A DNA stretch of 64,000 nucleotides from 'Nostoc azollae' 0708 (GTDB taxonomy: Bacteria > Cyanobacteriota > Cyanobacteriia > Cyanobacteriales > Nostocaceae). Location: positions 4,778,001-4,842,000 of the forward strand of contig NC_014248.1 in NCBI RefSeq assembly GCF_000196515.1. The letters are read 5' to 3'. How positions within the stretch are numbered: position 1 is the stretch's first letter; every line of letters starts with the position of its first letter. A program made the translations under genes and the position numbers. Shown here piece by piece: positions 1 to 9,625 of the stretch. Under the pieces are notes generated by a model that was given only the letters and a program-made list of their open reading frames with translations, did no database searches and was not told the origin of the DNA.

Positions 1-2405
1 TGATAATTTTCTAGAGAGTATAGATTTTGGAAGTCTATGTACGCAGCATAAATTTCACCGAGAAATCGTAATTCTTGCTCAATTAAAATTTCTACCCTAC
101 TTTCATAGAATTGATCTACGACATTGATATTTCCTGGTTTTTGCTGAATCTTCAGTAAGCTTTGGAGAATATAGTCCCTCGTATTACCCCTGGATGTTTC
201 CAAATGTAGCCATAGAGTTTCTCTTGCTTCTAGTGTGCCGATTTGAGCAATGATACGCCAAGCGCATATTCTCACAACGTCTGGTTTGTAAATATTTGTG
301 GTTAGTTTCAACAACATCGGGATGGCTTCATTTTCCAAACTCACCAAGCATTGCATGGCTGTTTGTCGAGTGGATTTGTAGTAGAGTGCTGCTAAGAGTG
401 TGGGATAGTATTCCTCCAAGCAGGTAGCGGTAATCATTTCTAATACAGCACAGCGTACCCGCAATGAATCATCCTGCAATAAATTGGGAATGTGAACCCG
501 CAGAGCTTGTAAATAAACCAATTCTTTGAGTCCCCTGACTCCATTAATCCGTTCTCGTTCTTGTTGATGGGTGAGCATCCGACGCATTGTTTTGGTGGCT
601 GTTGTTTTTTGTTGTTCTGTTCCCTGACGCAGTAGTAATGAAGCTGCGGTGGCGCGGATCAATGGATGGTTTTGTTGATGCAGGTATTCTTCTACAAGAT
701 TTAAATTGAGATTTTCTTCGGCCAGCCAAAGGTAACGCATAGCCAAAGCAAACACTTCTGGGTCAATGGTTGCTTGGGGTTGGTCTAATAATCGACGGAC
801 TTCAGGTACATAAAGGGGATTTATACCTGATTTGAGCATTAATTCTAGGCTTTGGGATTGTAAATCTGTAGGTAATTTAAGCAGTAATGGTGCTAAAACT
901 TGTCCTGCGCTGGGGAGATCAATTTGGGCTAAAAGTTCTAAGCAAGAGCTTTTATCGGCTGTAGTTCCTGTTTCTACCAAAGCTTTAACTATTCCCTGTT
1001 GGAAGGCTCGCAAACCCACAGTTACGGGACTCAATCCACCCCGTTCTGCACTTAAAACTAATACGTCCACATAGCGCGATCGCAATTCCCAAACAACTTT
1101 TAAACAGGTGGCCGCAACGATGACTATTTCACCTATTAATACCCACTTTTGCAGTGATTGAGGGACAAATTGATCAATCAGCGATACACTACCAAAAATG
1201 ACTAATCCCGTCAAACCAGAGGCGATCGCTTCGGCTGTCCCACTGGATAAAGCTTGCATCCGGCTACGAATTCGGTCAGGAATAGGTTGATAAAGTGCCG
1301 GACCGCTACTAATCACAAAGGTATAACGCAAGAGTTCATCACAGAACTTGAGACTCATTAAACCCCAAAAAAATCCAGGCTCTTCAATCGCTGGAAATAA
1401 GTTCAAAACTGAGATTCCACCTGGTAATAAAAAGCCCACAGTAATTGGTAAAAGTGCGGCTGTGAAAAATACTCCCACCTTTTCAATCAATCGGCTAGAA
1501 ATAAACCATTGGGTAACTAATTCACACAGTCCTACAATGCCACCAAACACCCCTAAAAAGCTGGCTAGTTCTTGTTGACCTAAACTAGAATTCAGTTCGC
1601 GCAAATACTGAAAATCTATTAACAAGCCAATCACTTGTAACAGTGCAAAAAATGCAAACAACTGCCAAACATAGCGTTTTAGAGGTGTTTCTAAGCGGCG
1701 ATGACGAGAGGCTTGTTCTTCCGTAATCTCCCGTTGTGGCGTATGGGGGAAAGCTGTCGGATATTTATAAGTTAAATAAAATAAAATTCCTGAGCCGAAT
1801 AAAATGACAAAACAGGCGATGAGAATAACTGTATTTAGGTTGGTGAATTTGAGTAACCAAGGTAAACTAAAGCCACTGATCACATCAGCTACTAATATGC
1901 CACTACTGACTAACGGGTAGGTGCGCTTAATCTCGCGAATGTTGAATAGTTGGTTGGCAACAATAGATGTGTTAAGGTCATTGACCACATAGCAGGCATC
2001 TACCCATAACCTGAGCAGAAAGATGATAATTACTGCTAGGTAGGGAATATTTATCCCTCCATACAAAAACACTAACAGAAATAATGGCACCACCATGCCC
2101 GGTGTGATCGCCACAATCACTGCACGTAAGGGAAAAACCTTTTGTAACCAAGAATATAAAACTACCAGTCCAGCACCTGTCACCGCACTGGCAATATAAA
2201 TCCAAGGTAGTTTTTCCGCACCATATTGATCCAAAAACAGAGCTAGAGTGCTATCCTCTGCCCATCGCAATCCCACAGATACAATCGTGTAGAAGGCAAA
2301 CATCGTCCAAGTGCGTTCTAACTCCTCTGGTCGGAGATTCACCCACTTAAGCATTTGTGCCAAAGCGCCTCTATTGGGAGTCAACCAGTGATTTTTCAAT
2401 TCCAT
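1..2405 (-). CDS. ADP/ATP-carrier-like MFS transporter with C-terminal HEAT repeats (partial)
   Basis: Reading the minus strand from an ATG at 2405 gives an uninterrupted frame of about 800 codons that leaves the window at base 1, so the C-terminus is missing. Residues 1-430 or so form about twelve hydrophobic segments and resemble the NTT/TlcA nucleotide-transporter-like branch of the major facilitator superfamily. The rest is helical, with repeated Leu/Ala patterns typical of HEAT repeats. Cyanobacteria often carry such MFS-HEAT fusions; their substrate is not established. No lesion is seen. A 263-bp gap of G-rich low-complexity sequence separates it from infC, and the start has no obvious strong Shine-Dalgarno. 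Confidence 0.75.
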   Translation of the reverse strand, partial: MELKNHWLTPNRGALAQMLKWVNLRPEELERTWTMFAFYTIVSVGLRWAEDSTLALFLDQYGAEKLPWIYIASAVTGAGLVVLYSWLQKVFPLRAVIVAITPGMVVPLFLLVFLYGGINIPYLAVIIIFLLRLWVDACYVVNDLNTSIVANQLFNIREIKRTYPLVSSGILVADVISGFSLPWLLKFTNLNTVILIACFVILFGSGILFYLTYKYPTAFPHTPQREITEEQASRHRRLETPLKRYVWQLFAFFALLQVIGLLIDFQYLRELNSSLGQQELASFLGVFGGIVGLCELVTQWFISSRLIEKVGVFFTAALLPITVGFLLPGGISVLNLFPAIEEPGFFWGLMSLKFCDELLRYTFVISSGPALYQPIPDRIRSRMQALSSGTAEAIASGLTGLVIFGSVSLIDQFVPQSLQKWVLIGEIVIVAATCLKVVWELRSRYVDVLVLSAERGGLSPVTVGLRAFQQGIVKALVETGTTADKSSCLELLAQIDLPSAGQVLAPLLLKLPTDLQSQSLELMLKSGINPLYVPEVRRLLDQPQATIDPEVFALAMRYLWLAEENLNLNLVEEYLHQQNHPLIRATAASLLLRQGTEQQKTTATKTMRRMLTHQQERERINGVRGLKELVYLQALRVHIPNLLQDDSLRVRCAVLEMITATCLEEYYPTLLAALYYKSTRQTAMQCLVSLENEAIPMLLKLTTNIYKPDVVRICAWRIIAQIGTLEARETLWLHLETSRGNTRDYILQSLLKIQQKPGNINVVDQFYESRVEILIEQELRFLGEIYAAYIDFQNLYSLENY

Positions 2406-2668
2406 GTAATTTTAATTTCTGAGGTGTGAAACAGTTAATCACAGCACAACAGCTAAGTAATTAGGATAACAGTTACTGAATGGCAAAAGTCCTGAACAAC
2501 TGAGTATTATCTTTCCCACTCAGGTGTCAGGACTATCATCTTGAAATAAATTCACAGTCAGGGAATGGTGATTGGGGACTGGGGATTGGGGACTGGGAAC
2601 TGATTATTCTTCACAAATTTCTCCTATTCCCTAAACCCTAAAACCTCAACCCTTAACCCTTTAGCTTC

Positions 2669-3202
2669 TTACCTCTTAGGTGAAATCAGCATCATCATAT
2701 TTCGGCCTTCTTTCTTTGGCGCTTGCTGCACCTCACCAAAAGGTTCTAAATCAGAAGCCATACGTTTAAGCAACTCCTCAGCTAAGTCACTGTGTTGGAT
2801 TTCTCGACCCCGGAACATCACGGTAGCTTTGACTTTATCACCATCTTTGAGGAAGCGTTCTGCTTGTTTGACGCGCACATTATAGTCATGTTCTTCTATC
2901 TTGTAGCGCATCTTCACTTCCTTCACATCAGCCGTGTGCTGCTTCTTCCGGGCTTCCCGCGCCTTTTTCTCCTGCTCAAACTTATATTTCCCATAGTCCA
3001 TGATTCGACATACAGGCGGGTCAGCCTTGTCACTGAGTAGCACCAAGTCTAGCTCTTTTTCTTCCGCTAGTTGTAGTGCTTCCTGTGGTGGCATAATACC
3101 CAGTTGGGCACCATCAGTATCAATGACCCGAATTTTCGGGAAGCGAATGCGTTCGTTAATTTGGGGCAGATCGCGAGTTCTTTTTTTCTCAATCACAGGC
3201 AT
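2669..3202 (-). CDS. infC: Translation initiation factor IF-3
   Basis: This 177-residue protein matches full-length bacterial IF-3, which binds the 30S subunit, checks start-codon pairing and prevents early 70S assembly. The N-domain begins with [17 protein letters not shown] and keeps the [10 protein letters not shown] segment. The basic linker (KARKKQ-type residues) and the C-domain, with [20 protein letters not shown] and VMFRGREI, are all present. It starts with ATG rather than the rare AUU used for autoregulation in E. coli. It is complete, with no partner ribosomal protein genes (rpmI, rplT) next to it in this window. Very secure call. Confidence 0.97.
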   Translation of the reverse strand: MPVIEKKRTRDLPQINERIRFPKIRVIDTDGAQLGIMPPQEALQLAEEKELDLVLLSDKADPPVCRIMDYGKYKFEQEKKAREARKKQHTADVKEVKMRYKIEEHDYNVRVKQAERFLKDGDKVKATVMFRGREIQHSDLAEELLKRMASDLEPFGEVQQAPKKEGRNMMMLISPKR

Positions 3203-3554
3203 TATGATTTTTAGGAGCTCTTTAGTTAAGGATTTGGCTTGATCTTAGTTTACTTGGTTTTATTTTCTATGCCCATAGAGGCAAAATACGGAAATGACTC
3301 AAAACTTAAAAATGAGTCGATATCTTTAGGGTAACTAATCCATACAATATTTGGTTAGTCTATTTGAATTTTTGATTCTACTCACTTTGATCAGATTTCC
3401 CTACAATAGTTAATCTAAATTACACAAACTTAGCTAACGTTAATTATTATTACAATGACTCATTCATATCTTGACTTTAAAAAAAAAAAAATAAATCTAA
3501 ACAAGGGTGTAGGGGAGAAAATCAATAATTACAAATTACGACGTGGAGGGATGC
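3203..3554. other. Intergenic stretch without a gene
   Basis: This AT-rich gap separates the divergent infC and alpha/beta hydrolase genes. It holds a run of 13 A at about 3479-3491 and, just before the hydrolase start, a strong ribosome binding site (GGAGGG, 3545-3550). Promoters for both genes must lie here but I see no convincing -35/-10 pair, RNA gene or remnant. Confidence 0.6.
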
Positions 3555-4550
3555 ATGAACACTGCAGTAAATTGGCAGCAGCGGGTTGGGAATCAAAGAG
3601 ACTGGGTTTGGCGAGGTTGGCAAATCCGTTATACCTACATTCGCTCTCAATGTAGTTCAGTTCAGCGAATATTCCCACAGCCACAGAAAATTGAGGACAA
3701 GAAAAAAAACTTATCAGATAAGGATTTTATCATTCCTAGTCAAAACCAGCCAAACACAACACCTTTAATCTTGCTACATGGTTTTGGTGCTTCCATTGGT
3801 CATTGGCGACATAATTTAGAGGTTTTGGCTGAACATCACACAGTTTACGCTTTAGATATGCTAGGTTTCGGCGCTTCCGAAAAAGCACCAGTTAATTACA
3901 GGGTTGAACTGTGGGTAGAACAGGTTTACGAATTTTGGCAAACATTTATCCGCCAACCGGTCATATTAGTAGGTAATTCTATCGGCTCACTAATCGCTTT
4001 AGTGGCTGCTGCTGTCCATCCTGATATGGTGCAGGGGATAGTAATGATGAGTTTACCAGATCCCACTTTAGAACAAGAAGCCCTGCCTACATTTCTACAC
4101 CCACTAGTTAGAGGAATTAAAAGTATTATTGCTTCTCCTTTATTACTCAAAGCTCTTTTTATATTTTTAAAGCGTCCAGGTTTAATAAGACGGTGGGCTA
4201 GTCTTGCTTATACTAGTCAAGAAGCTATTACAGATGAACTCATAGAAATTTTAGCAGGGCCACCTCAAGATAGAGGCTCTACTCGCGCTTTTATTGCCCT
4301 CTTCAAAGCCTCAATCGGTATAGATTTTAGTCCCAGCGTCAAGAAAATATTGCCAAACTTAACAATTCCGATGCTATTAATTTGGGGACAAAAAGATCGA
4401 TTTGTTCCTCCAATTCTAGCCAGTGAATTTGCTCGCTATAACGACAAACTAGAACTGCTGTATCTCGAAGATGTGGGTCACTGTCCCCATGATGAATCCC
4501 CAGAACAGGTGAACAAAGCAATTTTAGATTGGATTCAGAGAAATAAGTGA
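3555..4550 (+). CDS. Alpha/beta hydrolase
   Basis: About 331 residues. The fold is shown by LILLHGFGAS (oxyanion region), a nucleophile elbow GNSIGS with Ser near residue 140, an Asp in WGQKDRF near 281 and a His in DVGHCPHDE near 308, a complete catalytic triad. The insertion between strands 6 and 7 forms the cap. Similar cyanobacterial proteins are related to pheophytinase and chlorophyll dephytylase, but the substrate cannot be read from the sequence. I chose the ATG at 3555, not the upstream GTG at 3543, because GGAGGG lies five bases before the ATG. It appears to be transcribed alone. Confidence 0.85.
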   Translation: MNTAVNWQQRVGNQRDWVWRGWQIRYTYIRSQCSSVQRIFPQPQKIEDKKKNLSDKDFIIPSQNQPNTTPLILLHGFGASIGHWRHNLEVLAEHHTVYALDMLGFGASEKAPVNYRVELWVEQVYEFWQTFIRQPVILVGNSIGSLIALVAAAVHPDMVQGIVMMSLPDPTLEQEALPTFLHPLVRGIKSIIASPLLLKALFIFLKRPGLIRRWASLAYTSQEAITDELIEILAGPPQDRGSTRAFIALFKASIGIDFSPSVKKILPNLTIPMLLIWGQKDRFVPPILASEFARYNDKLELLYLEDVGHCPHDESPEQVNKAILDWIQRNK

Positions 4551-4580
4551 CAGGAAACAGGGAACAGGAGCAATTTTTTG

Positions 4581-4610
4581 AATTACAAATTACGAATTAC
4601 GAATTACAAA
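4581..4610. repeat. Heptamer tandem repeat (AATTACR)
   Basis: About four copies of a 7-base unit, AATTACA or AATTACG, lie in the short gap between two convergent genes. Tandem heptamers of this kind are scattered between genes in Nostocales. Confidence 0.8.
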
Positions 4611-4615
4611 CTGCA

Positions 4616-4966
4616 CTAGCCAATAGTGACTTGAGTCGTGTCCACATATGTAGCGCCATTTACAGAATTAGCGACAGATATCATCTTATTGAGAATATTC
4701 TGACTGGGAACTTTGCCTTTTAGCACCACAGTACTTCCTGTCTGAGCAACCCAGAGGGTATTGAAATCATCAAGTTGAGGATCTTCATCAAAAGCCAATG
4801 TTACGCGCTTAGCTAAACCACTTTGGTCATATTCTCCGTTCAGTCCTAGACGTTCTGGTGGAATCTTTTCCGTAGCTGTAGTTGTAGACTGAGATATTTG
4901 GGGAGTTGGATTTACTTGTGCATTTTCCAGTTTTTCTAATCCAAACAGTCTTTTTAGCCAACCCAT
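4616..4966 (-). CDS. BON-domain-like small protein
   Basis: About 116 residues starting MGWLKRLFGLEKLENAQ; the ATG at 4966 is preceded by AGGAG about ten bases upstream, which decides it over the upstream in-frame ATG at 4999. A Thr/Ser/Gln-rich linker (residues 20-35) leads to a C-terminal segment (LAKRVTLAFDEDPQLDDFNT, then VVLKGKVPSQNILNKM) with the alternating pattern of a BON domain, usually involved in membrane or peptidoglycan association. No signal peptide is evident. Function unknown; the family assignment is by pattern only. Confidence 0.6.
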   Translation of the reverse strand: MGWLKRLFGLEKLENAQVNPTPQISQSTTTATEKIPPERLGLNGEYDQSGLAKRVTLAFDEDPQLDDFNTLWVAQTGSTVVLKGKVPSQNILNKMISVANSVNGATYVDTTQVTIG

Positions 4967-5060
4967 AAACAATTTTCTCCTAGTTATAAGGTTTCTCAAA
5001 TCAGTATAAAGGCTTGAAGAAAAAGTAACATCTACCGCTGAAGGGATATTTAATCACTGT

Positions 5061-5235
5061 AAGTAAGTGGGTTTTAAAAATCATCGTTATGACAAGGCAA
5101 GAGGTTAACCAGAGCGGTCTTGGGGAGCTACTGCGGTGGACGGGTTTCCCGGCATAAACCCAGTGGCGTGGTTTCCCCCATGTAGGCGCTTCGCCTTCGC
5201 CCAGGGTGCGACTGGAGAACCTGAAGGGCAATAGG
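5061..5235. repeat. Dispersed intergenic repeat, copy 1
   Basis: A roughly 175-bp non-coding unit containing GTTATGACAAGGCAAGAG near its left end and CAGGGTGCGACTGGAGAA near its right end. The same unit, inverted, lies at 19112-19304 and 58324-58488, and a fragment lies at 12536-12598. Short open frames inside it are by-products and are not annotated as genes. Confidence 0.9.
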
Positions 5236-5290
5236 CAATAGGCAATAGGCAATAGGCAATAGGCAATAGGCAATAGGCAATAGGCAATAG
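5228..5290. repeat. Heptamer tandem repeat (AATAGGC), about nine copies
   Basis: Nine near-perfect 7-base units (AATAGGC) follow directly on dispersed repeat copy 1. They translate as repeated ...PIAYCLL... on the minus strand, which explains artificial open frames here. Confidence 0.95.
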
Positions 5291-5496
5291 GGAAGAGCAT
5301 AATACATATCTCTAGCCAGCAGAATAGTTTGATGTAGCTGTTTCACCTATAGTACGATCGCTCCAGCACAGGATACTATGGCGATCACCAATGAGTAAAT
5401 TGGCTGTGTACGGGTAAAGAGCTATTCTCAATCCTTACCACAATTTTATGATTATCTGGTTTAGGATGAAATATAAATAACGCATTAGATAAACCT

Positions 5497-7128
5497 GTGA
5501 CATCATCTGTATTTAATTCTGAACGCCTTTTATTTACACCCGCTACTCCCCAAACTGATGCTATTCCTGTGATTTTTGCTTTCCCCAATGAGTACACGGT
5601 GGGAATAACCAGTCTTGGCTATCAGGTGGTATGGGCGACTTTGGCGATGCGTGATGATTTGCAGGTGAGTCGCTTATTTACTGATATTCATGAACAACTT
5701 CCTAGACAACCGGAAATACTTGGTTTTTCCATGTCTTGGGAATTAGATTATGTGAATATTTTCAATCTTTTGGAATATTTACAAATTCCTCTTCGTGCCA
5801 GTTCTCGCACTGCAAATCATCCTCTAGTTTTTGGTGGCGGTCCTGTTCTAACTGCTAATCCTGAACCTTTTGCTGATTTTTTTGATGTGATTTTATTGGG
5901 CGATGGAGAAAATCTGCTGGGTGATTTTATTGATGCTTATAAAGAAGTTAGAAATGCTGATAAAGAAGCTCAATTAAAAAAAATAGTACAAGTTCCAGGC
6001 ATTTATATTCCGAGTTTATATTATATTAAATATTCTAGTTCGGATGGTGAAATATTAGCAATTAATCCAATTTATTCAGAAGTTCCCGCAGTTATTCAAA
6101 AGCAAACTTACCGGGGAAACACTCTTTCTGTTTCGACTGCGGTGACAGAAAAAGCTGCCTGGGAAAATATTTTCATGGTGGAAGTGGTGCGGAGTTGTCC
6201 TGAAATGTGCCGCTTCTGTTTAGCAAGTTATTTAACTTTACCGTTTAGAACTGCGAATTTAGAAAATTCTTTAATTCCCGCTATTCAACAAGGTTTAAAG
6301 GTTACTAACCGTCTGGGTTTATTGGGTGCTTCGGTAACTCAACATCCTGAATTTCCAGAGTTACTAGATTATATTAGTCAACCAAAACATGATGATGTGC
6401 GGTTGAGTGTTGCTTCTGTTAGAACGAATACGGTAACGGAAAAGTTAGCTACAACTTTGGCGAAACGGGATACGCGATCGCTTACCATTGCGATAGAAAG
6501 TGGTTCAGACAAATTACGCCAAATCATCAATAAAAAATTATATAACGATGAAATTATCCAAGCTGCGGTGAACGCGAAAGCTGGTGGTTTATCGAGTTTG
6601 AAATTATACGGAATGGTGGGCATTCCTGGAGAAGAAACGGAAGATTTAGATGCAACGGTAGCAGTGATGAAGGCTGTTAAAAAAGCTGCTCCTGGTTTGC
6701 GGTTAACTCTGGGATGCAGCACTTTTGTTCCAAAGTCCCACACACCGTTTCAGTGGTTTGCGGTGAATAAACAATCTGAGAAGCGGTTACAGTTTTTACA
6801 GAAACAGCTAAAACCCCAAGGTATAGATTTTCGTCCTGAAAGTTATAATTGGTCTATTATACAGGCTTTGTTATCGAGAGGTGATCGCAGGCTTTCCTAT
6901 CTGTTAGAACTAACTCGTGATTTTGGTGACTCATTGGGCAGTTACAAACGCGCTTTCAAGGAATTAAAGGGAAAAATTCCCGACTTAGATTATTACGTTT
7001 ATAGTAATTGGTCAACTGAGCAAATTTTACCTTGGAACCACTTGCAAGGTCCCTTACCTCAGTCTACGCTAATAAAGCATTTGGCTGAAGCAATGAGTCA
7101 TTTTCGATCTGATTCACAAGTGAAATAA
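5497..7128 (+). CDS. B12-binding-like / radical SAM domain protein
   Basis: A 543-residue protein. The first 200 residues resemble the N-terminal half of B12-binding-type radical SAM enzymes (GITSLGYQVVW, LVFGGGPVLTANPEPFADF). The radical SAM core follows with the iron-sulfur motif in SCPEMCRFCLASY (CxxxCxxC) near residue 235, then an IESGSD glycine motif and a typical C-terminal barrel. It should bind a 4Fe-4S cluster and cleave S-adenosylmethionine; the substrate is unknown. It is full length and intact, and lies immediately upstream of the broken CPXCG gene and the SRPBCC gene. Confidence 0.85.
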   Translation: MTSSVFNSERLLFTPATPQTDAIPVIFAFPNEYTVGITSLGYQVVWATLAMRDDLQVSRLFTDIHEQLPRQPEILGFSMSWELDYVNIFNLLEYLQIPLRASSRTANHPLVFGGGPVLTANPEPFADFFDVILLGDGENLLGDFIDAYKEVRNADKEAQLKKIVQVPGIYIPSLYYIKYSSSDGEILAINPIYSEVPAVIQKQTYRGNTLSVSTAVTEKAAWENIFMVEVVRSCPEMCRFCLASYLTLPFRTANLENSLIPAIQQGLKVTNRLGLLGASVTQHPEFPELLDYISQPKHDDVRLSVASVRTNTVTEKLATTLAKRDTRSLTIAIESGSDKLRQIINKKLYNDEIIQAAVNAKAGGLSSLKLYGMVGIPGEETEDLDATVAVMKAVKKAAPGLRLTLGCSTFVPKSHTPFQWFAVNKQSEKRLQFLQKQLKPQGIDFRPESYNWSIIQALLSRGDRRLSYLLELTRDFGDSLGSYKRAFKELKGKIPDLDYYVYSNWSTEQILPWNHLQGPLPQSTLIKHLAEAMSHFRSDSQVK

Positions 7129-7152
7129 TAAAGAAGTTCCCAGAGTTAAAGA

Positions 7153-7531
7153 ATGCAAAATACATCTGAGTTTTATTGTGCTTATTGTAGTGAAGAAAAT
7201 TTGACTTTTATTGATTTTAGTGTAGGAATGCACCACAATTATACAATTATATATAGCAATCCGGAATCATTGGTGAGAAAATACTTAATTCATTAAACAT
7301 AACATAAATACTAAATAAATTTATGTTTTTTTGCTGAAGTGATATATTAACGGTAATTCATAGTTTTAAATTCTAGCTTTATAAGTTACAAATGCAGTAA
7401 CAGTATTTTCTCATGATTCATTTAGGATTGCTATAGAAGATTGTCAAGTTTGCTGTCTTCCTAATACTTTGTATGTCACGATTGATGAAGATAGGCTAGA
7501 TATTGAAATAGATAGTGAATATGAAGGTTAA
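7153..7531 (+). pseudogene. CPXCG-type cysteine-rich protein, split by a MITE
   Basis: The 5' part begins at ATG 7153 (MQNTSEFYCAYCSEENLTF, with a CxxC pair) and stops making sense near 7251. The 3' part resumes at 7436 with EDCQVCCLPNTLYVTIDED and ends EIDSEYEG at a TAA at 7529-7531. Joined, they give a protein of about 65 residues with two paired-cysteine motifs, the size and layout of the small CPXCG zinc-ribbon-like family. The intervening 180 bp is a MITE (separate entry). Exact removal of the element with one TA does not quite restore the frame, so a small extra change is present. The gene cannot make its normal product. Confidence 0.85.
7252..7435. mobile_element. MITE with TA target duplication
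   Basis: The element has inverted ends: TATAGCAATCC at 7252-7262 and its reverse complement GGATTGCTATA at 7425-7435. Further inward both ends carry matching GAGAAAATACT blocks. It is flanked by TA, as expected for movement by an IS630/Tc1-mariner type transposase. It has no coding capacity and is AT-rich inside. Confidence 0.85.
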
Positions 7532-7548
7532 AGTTTAGGTTCTTTTTC

Positions 7549-7998
7549 ATGCTGCACTTTACTTATTCTTCCATTATTAATGCACCTGTTGAAGTAGTTT
7601 GGAAATTCCATGAAAGACATGATGTTTTACAACTACTTACCCCAGCTTGGAAACCTGTACAAGTTCTGCGTCGGGAAGGGGGACTGGATGAAGGTCCAAT
7701 AACTGAGTTTAGGTTGTTCCTTGGACTATTACCTTTGACTTGCTTAGCACGTCATACTGATTATAAAAAATATCGTCTGTTTACTGATGAACAAATATCT
7801 GGGCCTTTTGAGTCTTGGGTACATTGTCATGAGTTTGCAGATCAAAATGGAAAGACGAAATTAACTGATCATATTTCTTATTCTATGCCAGGTGGTGATG
7901 GGGTGGAATTTGTCAGCGGTTGGTTGTTACAAGTGCAGTTAGAAGCAATGTTTCATTATCGGAATTTTATTACAAAACGGGAATGTGAGTCAAAATAA
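7549..7998 (+). CDS. SRPBCC (cyclase/dehydrase-like) family protein
   Basis: 149 residues beginning LHFTYSSIINAPVEVVWKFH, the usual first strand and helix of the START/SRPBCC fold, with the conserved late segment LTDHISYSMPGG and a long C-terminal helix. Such proteins bind hydrophobic ligands in a deep pocket; no ligand can be inferred. The gene lies 17 bp after the broken CPXCG gene and was probably in the same transcript. It is intact. Confidence 0.8.
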   Translation: MLHFTYSSIINAPVEVVWKFHERHDVLQLLTPAWKPVQVLRREGGLDEGPITEFRLFLGLLPLTCLARHTDYKKYRLFTDEQISGPFESWVHCHEFADQNGKTKLTDHISYSMPGGDGVEFVSGWLLQVQLEAMFHYRNFITKRECESK

Positions 7999-8015
7999 TT
8001 GATTATTAATCATCC

Positions 8016-9516
8016 CAGGGGAAACGCACCTTATTTCCTAATAAAAACTAATGAGGACTTTAAAATCATCTATATTAAGTGCAAAGCTTGATGGATATAT
8101 AAACAAAATCAATCACTTTTTTATTAAGCGATGAATTAGCTTATCTCTAATTGAATAACTCTTAGCTAAGGATAAATGAGCTAACTATTCATCCATAAAT
8201 AAGTAAACTTATCTGTAAAAATAAGCAGAAGAAAATATTAAGTAAATTGTTGACAAGTTAGTTGAGGCTAAAGCTAAAACTCTTTCTCAAGAGTTATTAT
8301 CCATTGCTGCCAAAAACTGTTTATTTTTTATCCCCCGCTTCACGGGGTTCTCTTTACCCAAAAGATTGACTGCTATCTGGCGCATTACTGCAAAGTTTTG
8401 TGGAGCATTATCTTTCCTAATCCGGCAGTCATCTTGTTTTAAAGCTACATCTAATACCCAATGCAATGAATTTTCTATTGCCCAATGGCTGCGGACAGAA
8501 TTAGCCAATTGTTCTCCATTTGAGTCAAGACTACTAATAAAATAACGAGTCTCTACTGTTGTTTTATCATCCACTTGTCCGATAGATTCTACCATCCCAA
8601 CACTTTTTAGATTTGACCAAACTGAATCAGGATCAAGCTGAAACCCAAAGTTGCGGATTTCATGAAGACCATGCCCTGTTTCTTCGGGTTTATATGTGCT
8701 ATGTTGAAGCTCTTGAAAACCTGTACTTATCCCTGACTTAAATAGCTGTTCTACTGACTCATACAGATTACCTTGGTTCTTTTTTAAAGTAATTACATAA
8801 TCTGCATTTTCTTGCGTAATTAACTTTACTATGTCTTTGTGACACCCGATGGCATCAATCCTGACAATACATCCAGCTAATTCTAAAACCTTTAATAATT
8901 CGGGAATTGCTGTAATTTCATTTGATTTCTCATGCACCTTCACCTGTCCCAACACTAATTTATTTGTAGTTGCCCATGCACTTACCATTTGGATTGCACT
9001 CTAGTCACTATTTTTACCATGAGAACTACATAAAGTTTTCCCGTCAATTGCCACAACTTCACCATCCCTTATCTTATGTACTGATTTCATCCAGTTCAAG
9101 AAACAATTTTGAAATTTTTGCGGATTTAATTGTGCAAATACCCTTCCAAATGTGTCCTGGGACCGGAGCCCATTTCCTAGTTCTAAAAAGGTTTTTAACC
9201 ACTCATATTTTGTGCAGCCATAGAGTTCAATTGCCACCCAACTATCTGCTCCACAAATTACTGCACAAATTCCAATGGTAAGAATGTCAATTAACTTGTG
9301 TCGTTTCCTCCCCTCTACTCTTGGATCTTCCATCTGTGCAACGTGGTCAGTAATCGTGATTGTGGGCTTGAGCTTCACACTTTTTGGGACTTTCTTCTTC
9401 TACTTTTACAATGACTTTACCATCAGAGCCTCATTGGTCAACCTCTATATCATCAGCCCTCCCTACCTTTCTCATTCCTTAGTATATATGTACTATACTT
9501 ACATGCGTTCGCCCTG
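8016..9516 (-). mobile_element. ISAs1-family insertion sequence, complete ends
   Basis: The ends are CAGGGGAAACGCAC at 8016 and, inverted, CAGGGCGAACGCAT at 9516 (11 of the first 13 bases match). They are flanked by near-identical 10-bp direct repeats, TTAATCATCC (8006-8015) and TTAATTATCC (9517-9526). That defines a 1501-bp element, a little longer than the family's usual size because about 270 bp of non-coding DNA follows the transposase. It lies between the SRPBCC gene and a broken Uma2 gene. Confidence 0.9.
8287..9378 (-). pseudogene. ISAs1-family transposase with one amber stop
   Basis: The single frame encodes about 363 residues, the normal family size, but a TAG at 9001-9003 interrupts it just after DGKTLCSSHGKNSD. 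The frame continues afterwards without a shift (SAIQMVSAWATTNKLVLGQV). The three acidic catalytic positions can all be seen: D in AIDGKTL, D in RIDAIGCHKD and E in HWAIENSLHW. So the only visible lesion is one stop codon. The suggested start is the GTG at 9378. It is inactive unless the stop is suppressed. Confidence 0.92.
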
Positions 9517-9625
9517 TTAATTATCCAGATTCATAGCATCTTCTCTATCCCCAAATTTGAGCTTTACCTGCATATTCAGAATTTATTGTTCATGAATGTT
9601 ACAACTGAATAATGGAGGAATTATC

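Noticed and set aside
5001-5346. Overlapping minus-strand frames rich in PIAYCLL
   Set aside because: They are produced by the AATAGGC heptamer array and the dispersed repeat; three frames give the same pattern and no start signal exists.
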